Below, piece after piece: positions 46,501-53,363 of a DNA stretch of 64,000 nt. The notes beneath the pieces were generated by a model. It searched no databases. It was not told the origin of the DNA and saw nothing but the letters and a program-made list of their open reading frames with translations. The stretch comes from Corythucha ciliata. Lineage: Eukaryota > Arthropoda > Insecta > Hemiptera > Tingidae. Numbering within the stretch: position 1 is the first letter of the stretch; each line of letters starts with the position of its first letter. Where the stretch lies: positions 4,340,001-4,404,000 of the forward strand of contig CM075943.1 in assembly GCA_038030265.1 (NCBI GenBank), read 5' to 3'. The position numbers and the translations under genes are program-made.

Positions 46501-49500
46501 TTGCCATTTTGGTCCAGTTTAAACTCGAATTAGCGTTTTTTTTCGCAATAATTGCCATGAGTTTTGTTTACTTGTACAACCTTGTGTACTTGTACGCTAG
46601 GGCTCTGTATGATCCATTTTTGTGCCAAGTTTCCATCCGCTAGCATCATTTTTGCGGCAGTTGTGCTAACAAGGAATTCGGAACTTCCACCTCCCACCAT
46701 GACTACCCTTCCCTCTCCACTTTTTCGAAAAATGAAAACGTCAATTGAAGGCTGTTATTACACCGGGTTTTTGTGCCAAATATGGTGTCACTAAGTTAGG
46801 TTATACTGGTGAATGGTGGCGATGAAGTGGAAACTAAAGAATGTTGAAATTAAAAGTATTTGTATCTGTATTTGTATTTTCGTTGAGTGTGAAATACAAA
46901 ATACTTTTCAAAATGTATTTCAAATACAAAGCGCAAAATACTTTCAAAAATGTTTTTTAAATACAGAAATACAAATACTTTTCCAAAAGTATTTAAATAC
47001 AATTACAAGATACGTATTTTGTATTTAAAATTCAAAGTATTTTAAATACTCACTATCTTGAACCGTTTCTTCTAAATATCCCGAAAATGGGTTACTTTTG
47101 AGGAAAATCTTGACTCACAAAACTTGTTGAGCGATAAATTTCGAACAAATTTTGTATGTAAAGTAGTTTTCCATGATGAATATGGAACGGGCTACAGCCT
47201 TTCGAAATTGTTGTTCCAAAATGGTCAAAGGTCCTAAAACTTCCTGTTTTCGACTAAGTATTGCATTTTGGACTGTTTTCTATTTTTTTATTTTTTGGTA
47301 TGAAAGAACGAATACAAACAATTGAAGGAGGATTGAAAATTGAGTGACGATAGATGGTTATAGTCGTTGATGGATAAGGGTCGGTAGTTGAAGATTAGTC
47401 GATGTGGACTGAGGGTTCATTATTGATTATGTGCGATGCAGAATTTTGGATTTAAAGTTTTAAAAATTTCTGTGTTTGAGGAATGAAGACTGCGGGATTT
47501 TTTGTCATCTTGTATTTATAGGTCAGAATTGTTCGAGAAGAAAATAACTTTGAAAATGCTACCTCTTCTTCTTTTGGCAGCCCAAAAACCGAAATGTTTT
47601 GGCACTTCTTTTAGTTTCTTCTAAATATCCCGAAAATGAGTTACTTTCGAGGAAAATCTTCACTCACAAAACTTGTTGAGCGATAAATTTCAAACAAATT
47701 TTGTATGTTAAGTAGTTTTCCACGATGAATATGGAACGGGCTACAGCCTTTCGAAATTATTGTTCCAAAATAGTCAAAGGTCCTAAAATTGTCTGTTTTC
47801 GACTAAGTATACTCATTGTGCTTTACTTTGGACTATTTTCCAACATTTTTTTTTGTGTGAAAGAACGAAGACGAATGATTGAAAATTGAGTGACGATAGA
47901 TGGTTATAGTCGTTGATGGATATGGGTCGGTAATTGAAGATTAGTCGATGTGGGCTGGGTTGATTATTGATTATGTGCGACGAAGAATTTTTTTGGATTT
48001 AGGGTTATGGAAATGTTGGTGTTTGAGTAATGAAGACTGCGTGATTGATGTTTCAGGGATTGTGTGGAGCACCACACGATACTTCCATATTCCCGTTTTT
48101 CGCATTCATCAATAATGCATGCAAAAATAAATAAAACATAAAATAAAATAAACAAGAAAACTTCCATGGCCGTATCAATTTTTTCAGTGCTCCGACCCCT
48201 CCGATTTCATGCTGGTTAAAGGGTAACATGGGCCGTCGAGTTTTATTTCGCATTTGTCCACTAACGCGCCCATGTTACCCTTTAACCAGCATGAAATCGG
48301 TGGGGTCGGAGCACTGAAAAAATTTATACGGTCATGGAAATTTTCTTGTTTACTTTTTTTTTGTGTGTTGTATGCCAAAAACGGGAACATGGAATTTAGT
48401 TTCCACTTCTTCGCCACGATTCACCAGTATAACCTAACCTAGCGACACCATATTTGGCTCAAAAACCCTGTGTAATAACAGTCTTCGATTGACGTTTTCA
48501 TTTTTCGAAAAAGTGGAGTGGACATATCCCCCCTCCAACGCACAAAATGACATAAAATAATGGGAAAAAATTTACTTTGTGTAACATTATCATTGGAAAA
48601 ACGCACATTTCTTCTTCTTTCACGAATTATACATGATGGTTTTCGCACGATCAGGGAGGGAAGTGATACTTCCCCTTCGCCAGGTACCTCAACAGGGAAG
48701 TTGATTTTTACTTGAAAAAATGAGCTAGGTGAAAAAAGTATTTTTTTTTTTTTTTTCACGCACTAGTGGAGGAAAGTAAGGCAGAATGCCAATTATTTCA
48801 CATTTTCCCTCGCAAGCGAAGGAAACAGGAAGGTTTTCACTCACTAGTGAAGGATAGAGAAAACAAGTTCTGTATTCAATTAGCGTACCCTTGCCTCCGA
48901 ACACTTGCAGGAAAGACAATTAAACCTGTTGGTCGTGCGAAAAATAATATCCACAACTCGTGAGGAAGAAGATTTCACTCTGCTCGTTGTTTTTAGCTCA
49001 CTCGGCACCGCCTCATGAGCCAAACACAACTCGCAGATAAAACTCCACTTCCCTCACTTGTAGTGTAGTGTACTATTATTTCATTTGTCTCGCTAAAAAT
49101 ATCGTGCATAACTCAATTCACTTGCTCGAACTCATTTAGCCGACTCGGCTTTGCCTCGCCAGTCAAACAAAGTACTCGCAAGTAAAAAAGTAGCAAAGTA
49201 GGTTATTTCGAACGACTGTAGAAAAAATACTTTTTTATTAGATCGAATTAAAGACCAGAAAGAAACAACAAAATATAAAAAGTCATGTGGCTATAAAATT
49301 ACAGCTTCCAACACAAACACACCGGAGACATTTTGTTGTTTTTTGTAATATGATAAAAAATGGTAAATTATGGTGGAAATGGTTTTTCATCATTTTCTCT
49401 TGTACCCAGTGATAATTCACCCGAAGAGCTTTCTAGTTTCACTGGAGAAAATCCAAACCCCCAGAACCTAAAGATCCCGATAGACCAAACAATAAAAAAC

Positions 49501-51724
49501 AGAAACATCCCTGAAATAGACGAGAGAAAAATAAAAGATCTCTCCTTCTAAAGAGGACAGAGACCAGTAGGGGGGGGGGGGCGGGTTTCGCAAGCCACCC
49601 GCCCTGCCGAGTGAATCAGCCCGCCCGCCCACCTACCTCTTGCTCCAGTGGACTGATGCCGGCCCTTACTTTTATTGCTATTTCCGGTGATAAGTTTTAA
49701 CCTGATTACGACGTAACTATTCACTTTTCCGTAAAACTGATCACGGAAACCGCTTCAGCTGATTCAAACGATTCTGCGCTGTACACGTTTTTCTTTCACA
49801 TAAAATTTAATCACATAATATACGTAATAAAAAAAATTAGGGATTCATTTTTTCAAACATCGGTTATGCTAGCTCCCTTTGAAACTCAGTCCCGTACTCA
49901 AATCAATTTACAGATTAAAAATCCATCAATTGGTTCTTGAGAAAAAAAGGGAGAACTTCGGACAGTTTACCCTCTCACTCGCACACTTGTCGTGGACATT
50001 AGCCTTAAAATTCGTGGAAGGAAGACAATTTTAAACAAAAATGACAGTTTGAACTTGTCTTACCGTTGCTGCTAAGGGTAGCGGATGATGAATGATGTTG
50101 ATCGGACTCAGGAGTTCTTGTTCCTGGACTTCTTCTTCTTGATTTGTGTGGGGATATTGCTCTCTCGGTTTTTCTTTTAAAATAAATAAAACAAATAAAC
50201 GTTTAACATAAAAATAGACGCAGAGCTCTGAAGACTTCACTTCGTCTTTCACCTTTCTTTGTGAGGGACAGGAACCGTTGTGGTATCAGGCGGTGGCACC
50301 GTGACAGCCACGGTGGGAATTATTGAACTGACCTCTAAACTCATTCTTTTCAGCTGCAACTCCTTAAAAAAACAAAAAACAAACGAAACTGATCAAGTTA
50401 TGATTTCCAACGAGAGGTGCCACAAGAAAACCGTATAATCACCTGGTCCAATTCCTGTTCTTCGTTGTCTAAAACCTCTGTGTCCATGCTCGACCTCTGC
50501 TGGTGTTGCATCAACAGGAACTTGCGCCGCGATGACGGCGACATGGAGTGAATGGCTGCACTCGGCGTTAACGATGAACTGAGATCTGAACAGCTCACCC
50601 CCGTCCCGCCGCCGTTATTGTCTGAATCGGCGTGTAATATCTAATACGGGGAAAGGACGAATATCGTGCAAACAAAATATAGTTTGAAAAAAAAAACAAA
50701 CAACAAAAACGTCCTTTTACCGTGGCTTGTGACTCATTCCAAATGCCGTCGCTATGATCTTTGGCATTAAGAGAGTCACATGATTCAAATGGCGAAGGAG
50801 TTGAAACCGCCGTCAACGGCTTTACCACATCTTCACCGTCGTCACTTTCACCCGAACTCCCACTTTTCCGAAAAATATTCTGATAAATGAGATTTTCGTG
50901 AAATTCTTCCTCTTGTGAATCAACAGGTTTCTATAAAAAAAAAAATTTACTAAAACCAAATCCCAACGGGGGTTTTAAAAAAATATTCCTTCACATTACT
51001 AGTTTTCTGACGGAGGGATGAGACGATTCAAGCTCGTATTTCCTCTCAGCCTCCAGCTGTTGCTCTTCATCCTGTGTTCGCTTCGACGAAGCCAGCTCAC
51101 CGTCAGACTGAGTGCACGGCTCGCCTTCGTGACTTCCTCGAACTCCTCCGCCGCCGTTCAGTAAAATTTCACCGTCCGACAGGGTTTTGGCCAGTCGTTT
51201 CCTTCCTTTCCTTTCCAAGGGTTCAAAATTGATGAAAATCTCCTTGGGACTTGTGGGAATTCTGGGCGATCTATATTATTTAAAAAATGGAGGGGTGAGG
51301 GTGGGGATGCAAAATTTAAAAAAAAAACTTAAAACGTTTTTTAAAATAAAAATCGCATAAAAAACCTGGGCTCCTCAGATTGTGTTCTATGAACTGGTTC
51401 GTGTAGCTCGCTTGTCAAGATAGCGGTGTCAACGCCCAGTCTACCCACTTCGGATAAACTTTTCATTAATTTCCTATTATTGCATTTATCTCCATTTGTT
51501 TGAGCTCCTTGTGATATCATTCTCACCTGTAACGTTTAGTTTCAACAGTGTAAATTATTACCGAGAGAAAATAGCTGTTTAAAACATAAAAGACGGCAGC
51601 TCGTATTTTACCCTTTGAATGCTTCGTGGACTAAGTGAGAGATAATTTGGTGGTAGTGGTTTCCTTCCTAGGCACACCTCTGTTTGAGTCGCTTGAGTTT
51701 TCATCGGAGCTCTCTTGGGCTTTT
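22177..51724 (-). CDS. Large PDZ plus tandem-PH scaffold/signalling gene, 24 exons (partial)
   Basis: Exons on the minus strand, 5' to 3': 51724-51612, 51526-51366, 51270-51000, 50930-50721, 50640-50443, 50362-50253, 50173-50064, 40498-40239, 36139-36018, 32443-32342, 31951-31860, 31776-31703, 31591-31490, 31404-31274, 24579-24408, 24341-24162, 24108-23876, 23810-23641, 23577-23425, 23363-23157, 23099-22912, 22834-22652, 22573-22390, 22318-22177. Every intron is GT-AG and all 23 junctions keep phase, giving about 1,288 codons. The N-terminal 980 residues are Ser-rich, charged and probably disordered, with an isolated CQHCGRLF motif at 790-797. PDZ is at about 992-1072, PH1 at 1083-1178 and PH2 from 1202. 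By family knowledge PDZ binds C-terminal peptides and PH binds phosphoinositides or proteins, so a membrane-proximal adaptor is likely. I do not recognise the ortholog. Neither the start codon nor the exon after 22177 (phase 2) was identified. Confidence 0.9.
22652..23099 (-). CDS. Host gene exons 21-22: end of PDZ and first PH domain
   Basis: Exons 23099-22912 and 22834-22652. The PH fold is readable as [40 protein letters not shown], the middle strands and the C-terminal helix [15 protein letters not shown] with its invariant Trp. For exon 22 the donor after TCTAAG keeps phase; the alternative GT seven bases earlier would break it. Confidence 0.92.
23157..23363 (-). CDS. Host gene exon 20: PDZ domain
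   Basis: 207 bp in phase 1 at both ends. Encodes the PDZ core: carboxylate-binding loop region [20 protein letters not shown] (GFRI in place of GLGF), then [20 protein letters not shown], the most conserved PDZ stretch, and the helix [12 protein letters not shown]. The last strand (VLELQVAR) continues in the next exon. Confidence 0.92.
23425..24579 (-). CDS. Host gene exons 15-19: pre-PDZ region
   Basis: Five exons (24579-24408, 24341-24162, 24108-23876, 23810-23641, 23577-23425) with introns of 53-66 bp. Features: [13 protein letters not shown]; a CQHCGRLF pair of cysteines (790, 793); a highly charged, probably helical stretch [40 protein letters not shown]; and a basic segment [20 protein letters not shown] directly before the PDZ domain. 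The last three look conserved in style, but I cannot attach a family name. Confidence 0.88.
24760..25230 (-). pseudogene. Non-LTR reverse transcriptase fragment
   Basis: Minus-strand frame with RT blocks [35 protein letters not shown] and [20 protein letters not shown], typical of Jockey/CR1-like elements. The frame then shifts; the catalytic box survives as SAADDF in another frame near 24885. Both ends are truncated. It lies in the 6.7-kb intron of the host gene, same strand. Confidence 0.8.
25260..27055. repeat. Mixed dispersed repeats in the host-gene intron
   Basis: A motif CCGCTCCACCGTGGGCCAGC then (G/A)AGGTCCGCCTGC occurs at about 25342-25395 and 26622-26675. TGGAGAACTTGC at 25845 has an inverted partner at 26516-26530. 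A CCCCTAAGGGG-like palindrome with adjacent GCCCCCTC occurs at 25728 and 26550. No coding content is apparent. Confidence 0.5.
27060..27620 (-). repeat. Short-repeat array, reverse orientation
   Basis: Units such as TTTTTCTCAATTTTAGCAGC and GTTTTGCGCAATATTAGC. Ends at the 5' side of the R1-like element. Confidence 0.75.
27640..30310 (+). mobile_element. R1-clade non-LTR retrotransposon with internal deletions
   Basis: Contains endonuclease-like, RT and C-terminal R1-type coding blocks on the plus strand, then a 3' UTR running into an (AG)n tract. It is GC-rich compared with the intron around it. The 5' limit is set only by the end of the upstream array; no target duplication was recognised. 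Confidence 0.75.
27801..30056 (+). pseudogene. Pol of the R1-clade element, deleted and interrupted
   Basis: 27801-28652 carries an endonuclease N-terminal part ([27 protein letters not shown]) that jumps from VGLDVW straight into RT linker sequence, so much of the endonuclease is deleted. It ends at a stop near 28650. 28699-28884 holds [20 protein letters not shown] and a second stop. 28860-30056 holds [31 protein letters not shown], the YVDD catalytic box, the thumb region, and R1-type [16 protein letters not shown] with [17 protein letters not shown]. The fingers-palm segment before GCPQG and the region after YVDD are shortened in frame. The copy cannot move by itself. Confidence 0.85.
30319..30382. 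repeat. (AG)n microsatellite
   Basis: 64 bp of uninterrupted AG dinucleotides directly after the R1-like 3' region. Confidence 0.97.
30490..31060. repeat. Second dispersed tandem family (GTCAGTTTGGCCATTTT type)
   Basis: Degenerate units of about 40-45 bp with words AGGGCGTGAAT, GTCAGTTTGGCCATTTT and TTTTTAAGGCGTGAA. The same family recurs at 34985-35400. It differs from the GCTAATTCGCGG family. Confidence 0.7.
31274..32443 (-). CDS. Host gene exons 10-14
   Basis: Five exons (32443-32342, 31951-31860, 31776-31703, 31591-31490, 31404-31274) in matching phases. They encode [80 protein letters not shown] and [20 protein letters not shown]. All look like low-complexity signalling linker. For exon 14, phase selects the acceptor TTAAG before ATGAACGGC. 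Confidence 0.8.
32640..32745 (+). repeat. GC-rich cap A before an array
   Basis: GCAGTGGCGTAGG, a near-palindrome GCCGGTTTAAAACTGGC, then GGGGCTCGGGGCGGAAATCTC and TAGTCTCTAAA. A reverse-orientation array begins about 25 bp later. Related copies: 44280-44390 and, inverted, 19605-19650. Confidence 0.6.
32770..33960 (-). repeat. Short-repeat array, reverse orientation, with one hairpin-family copy
   Basis: Core-family units interrupted at 33270-33400 by a copy of the hairpin unit (AGGAGAATATAATGTGCTGG ... CACATTTCATTCTCCT). Confidence 0.75.
33960..34510 (+). repeat. Short-repeat array, forward orientation
   Basis: Orientation reverses near 33960 (GCGGCTAAAATTGAGAAATG) and returns to reverse near 34520, where GCTGATTCGCTGATCGCGAATTATTG bridges the switch. 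Confidence 0.75.
34520..35410. repeat. Reverse array, hairpin-family copy, then second tandem family
   Basis: 34520-34760 is reverse core array. 34770-34990 is a degraded hairpin-family copy (GAACAGAATGTGCTG, CGACGAAATAATTGTTGAC). 34985-35400 is the GTCAGTTTG-type family seen also at 30490. Confidence 0.65.
35411..36017. other. Intronic AT-rich sequence, no feature seen
   Basis: A/T-rich, with runs of AAATAAATAAA. Nothing recognisable up to exon 9. Confidence 0.4.
36018..36139 (-). CDS. Host gene exon 9
   Basis: 122 bp between TTCTTTCAG and GTACCT. Acidic segment [20 protein letters not shown] then [11 protein letters not shown]. Isolated between introns of 4.1 and 3.6 kb; the call rests on splice signals, phase and composition. 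Confidence 0.75.
36340..39440 (-). repeat. Short-repeat arrays in a 4.1-kb intron
   Basis: 36340-36530 is forward; 36560-39440 is reverse. A longer marker (GCATCC(A/G)GAAACC(C/T)TGAA) recurs near 36688, 36850, 37370, 37618 and 37985, showing internal higher-order structure. The block ends before GC-rich sequence at 39460-39520 (GTGGGCCGGAGTGGCCCC). Confidence 0.8.
40239..40498 (-). CDS. Host gene exon 8
   Basis: 260 bp, entering in phase 1 after the 9.6-kb intron and leaving in phase 0. Encodes an acidic, Ser/Thr-rich segment ([20 protein letters not shown] to [16 protein letters not shown]). GC content is clearly higher than in the surrounding intron. A T30 tract lies just upstream in the intron (40541-40571). 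Confidence 0.85.
40600..42100. other. Intronic sequence without recognisable features
   Basis: No array units and no coding signal up to the pol fragment. Content is ordinary intergenic or intronic sequence as far as I can see. Confidence 0.4.
42110..43990 (+). pseudogene. Errantivirus/Gypsy pol fragment: RT end, RNase H, integrase
   Basis: Begins right after the RT catalytic region ([18 protein letters not shown]). A one-base frameshift near 42235 leads to [16 protein letters not shown], then RNase H with [32 protein letters not shown] and TDHKPLVWL. The frame breaks again near 42990. Integrase follows: an HHCC zinc finger ([11 protein letters not shown] ... CDTCQKSK), the first catalytic Asp in HADV, the second in VVDNGNEF, and the Glu in SPIERFHST. 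No LTR or gag is present. The 3' end is cut at 43988 by a CAGGGGTGGGCAAAATAC element. It sits in the 9.6-kb host intron, opposite strand to the gene. Confidence 0.88.
43988..44135. mobile_element. hAT-like terminus with TAAATACAAA-type repeats
   Basis: CAGGGGTGGGCAA is the kind of terminal motif found on many hAT-family non-autonomous elements. It is followed by repeats of AATACTTT, AATGTATTTTAAATAC and GAAATACAAATA. The opposite terminus was not found. A related stretch is at 46850-47050. Confidence 0.45.
44280..44390 (+). repeat. GC-rich cap A, third copy
   Basis: CACTGGTGGACC, GGGGCCCGGCGCGGAAATCTT and GGCCCCTAAAAGTCTCTAAC, followed by a reverse-orientation array from about 44440. Confidence 0.55.
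44440..46560 (-). repeat. Short-repeat array, reverse orientation
   Basis: About 2 kb of units such as TTTTCTCAATTTTAGCC with GAATTAGCG, interrupted by unrelated sequence at 45810-46000. Confidence 0.8.
46700..48520. repeat. Foldback region with nested inverted and direct repeats
   Basis: Outer inverted repeat: 46715-46845 pairs with 48385-48515, for example CCACTTTTTCGAAAAATGAA, AACGTCAAT(T/C)GAAG and GGTTATACTGGTGAAT. Inside are a TACAAATAC-rich stretch (46850-47050), two direct copies of about 430 bp (47065-47496 and 47614-48040), and an inner palindrome (48152-48351). No ORF looks coding. Confidence 0.85.
48152..48351. repeat. Palindrome with 81-83-bp arms and 36-bp spacer
   Basis: 48152-48232 and 48269-48351 are near-perfect reverse complements, sharing CAGTGCTCCGACCCC and CATGCTGGTTAAAGGGTAAC. 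Similarity continues outward with gaps (CCCGTTTTTCGCAT at 48092 versus ATGCCAAAAACGGG at 48371). Confidence 0.9.
48740..49200. repeat. Local duplications with CACTAGTG-type words
   Basis: Two related segments, about 48938-49050 and 49082-49195, share TCACT(C/T)GCTCG, TTTAGC(T/C)(C/G)ACTCGGC, GCCTC and ACTCGCA(A/G)(A/G)TAAAA. GCACTAGTGGAGGAAAG (48760) and CTCACTAGTGAAGGA (48840) are further related words. Confidence 0.5.
49360..49551 (+). CDS. Small ORF of unknown status, 63 aa
   Basis: [20 protein letters not shown] ... [11 protein letters not shown]. Composition (Pro, Asn, Glu, few rare codons) is more protein-like than other short frames nearby, but there is no domain, no paralog in the window and no splice context. 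It lies in the 9.6-kb host intron on the opposite strand and may be a retroelement remnant or chance. Confidence 0.2.
   Translation: MVNYGGNGFSSFSLVPSDNSPEELSSFTGENPNPQNLKIPIDQTIKNRNIPEIDERKIKDLSF
50064..51724 (-). CDS. Host gene exons 1-7: Ser-rich N-terminal region
   Basis: Seven exons separated by introns of 69-95 bp encode residues 1-390. Visible segments include [57 protein letters not shown] and [20 protein letters not shown]. Exon 1 enters in phase 1, so an upstream exon is expected unless translation starts at the ATG inside exon 1 (MKTQ...). Exon 7 is read as [20 protein letters not shown], the only frame that keeps phase with its neighbours. No folded domain is evident; phospho-site-rich linkers are plausible. 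Confidence 0.85.
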
Positions 51725-51739
51725 CTGTTGCGGCATTGA

Positions 51740-52690
51740 TCAATTAATTAAGTTCAAAACATTTTGAATGGATTCGTTCGCTAATTGGGTGTGAGAAATG
51801 AGATTTAGGCAAAGAAACGCTCGACGTTTAAGTAGTGCGTTTTGTTGCCTACATCATCAAACTTAAAACTGAAGGGTCAACTTGAGAAAAGCCGATTTTC
51901 TGGAGGAGGCCGTTCTAATTTTGTGTTATCCTACTTTATTGACCCTCAAATACCTTCTTTAGTAAAAAAAAAAAAAAAAAAAAAAGTCACGACGGTAGTA
52001 GGGGAGGACAAAGCATCCCACCATCGATTTGCTGACTTAGTAAAAACAAGAGCCCTCACTTCTCGCCCGGGCACAAGTCCCACGTAATAACAAAGAAATC
52101 GCGAGAAACTTGAAACGTCCTCTTCGCCGATACTCTTAAAGCCACCCACATCATCATCAACATTGTCTTGCGATCATCATTCAAGCGCTATTGCGGATAA
52201 GAATGATAGAAGGAGTAGCAAAACAACAAGGCCCTCCACCAAAAAGCTTTTATAGTAATAGATAATTATCAAATTCGCGGATACTATTTACGAAATCGCT
52301 CTCCACTTCCCTATCGTCCCAGTGAATGTGTGTCCCTGTTGATTCAATTTTGTGAAGGCGATTTTTTGGTAGTGGGCCAGAGACGATATAAATCGTCGTG
52401 AGAAGACTGGGTCAACCACCCAGTGTGATCGGAGCCTTTTTCTCCCTCCTCTATAAACCCTCCTTACAGCCACTCAGTTCTTTTTCTCACTGACCATTCC
52501 CACAACTCCAAAGTAATTTCATCGGAAATAACAAAAAAACAACATAAAAACCGTTCAAAAGGTTTGTTTTTTTATTGTGAAAGGCATCTTAATTTGCGTG
52601 ATCGTCAATGTAACTTGATGGTCGGGGAAACAAGTCCTGAATTGGATGTAGCTTATCGTGAGGTCCAATAAAACGATAAAAAATAATCGG
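51740..52690. other. Upstream flank of the host gene, nothing certain
   Basis: Contains an A23 tract at 51963-51985. No upstream exon could be identified, although exon 1 needs one by phase. Confidence 0.35.
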
Positions 52691-52779
52691 AACGCACGGA
52701 CCCAGCCGGCTTTAGACATTTTGGCGCCCTCGGGCGAATCTTTTACCAGCACCCCCCTCCCATGAAGTCACTGTTTAGA

Positions 52780-52900
52780 AAGCTACGATTTGGCGTTTTT
52801 CCCACACTTCAGCGATTTTTCTAAAATTCATCAGTGAATTAACTATTTGTTCATCTTTCAACTGTAAATAAGCGATTTGTCTCCATTTTACTTTCATGTT
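52780..52900 (-). repeat. Short stretch of core repeat, reverse orientation
   Basis: Three or four units (GGCGTTTTTCCCACACTTCA, GTAAATAAGCGATTTGTCTC). GGCGCCCTCGGGCGA just before it, at 52730, is another dispersed-repeat word. Confidence 0.55.
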
Positions 52901-52984
52901 CCCGTAGGAAAGGAAGTTTGGTAATGGCAAAAAAAAAAAAAAAAAAAATTTAGCTGACACCAGATTCGTGTTCCTGAGTTATAA

Positions 52985-53185
52985 GGCTATTTTCCCCTAT
53001 TTTATTGTAATAAGATATTGCTGGGAATCGCTTAGTTGGCGTCTTCCTATTAATATAAATTTCCCTGTAAAGATACTTAGTTAGTTAGTCGATTGTAGAA
53101 GCGCGGCTTGTTAAGTTGTTATTTTTGTGTAAATTAAAATAAAGTGTTTTTTTAAAAACCTAATTCTCGACTTGTCGCATTTAAC
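52985..53185 (+). repeat. LTR remnant (5' LTR end) of a Ty3/Gypsy element
   Basis: AT-rich segment with AATAAA near 53140, ending CATTTAAC right before a primer-binding-site sequence. No second copy is in the window, so its start is undefined. Confidence 0.5.
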
Positions 53186-53203
53186 TGGCGCCCGGATTGC
53201 AAG
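53186..53203 (+). other. Primer-binding site of the Gypsy remnant
   Basis: TGGCGCCCGGATTGC directly follows the LTR-like end. TGGCGCCC is a common LTR-element PBS start. Confidence 0.6.
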
Positions 53204-53363
53204 AACTGACTAAATGCAAATTAGTGATACGGCGTGATCATTTATCCCACCGTTTTCCGAAAAAAATCAAAAAACGTAGCAAAGAAAGTTAGTAGCAAAG
53301 AAGAGACAGACAAAGACAAACTAGAAAAATAAAGAAAGAAATTCCTAATTTAATTCGAATGGA

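Noticed and set aside
50064..50252. Alternative reading of exon 7 as a Gln/Glu-rich peptide
   Set aside because: Phase from exon 6 and into exon 8 only works for the [11 protein letters not shown] frame.
52288..52473. Minus-strand 61-codon frame as upstream exon of the host gene
   Set aside because: No donor in the required phase and no similarity in style to the Ser-rich N-terminal exons.
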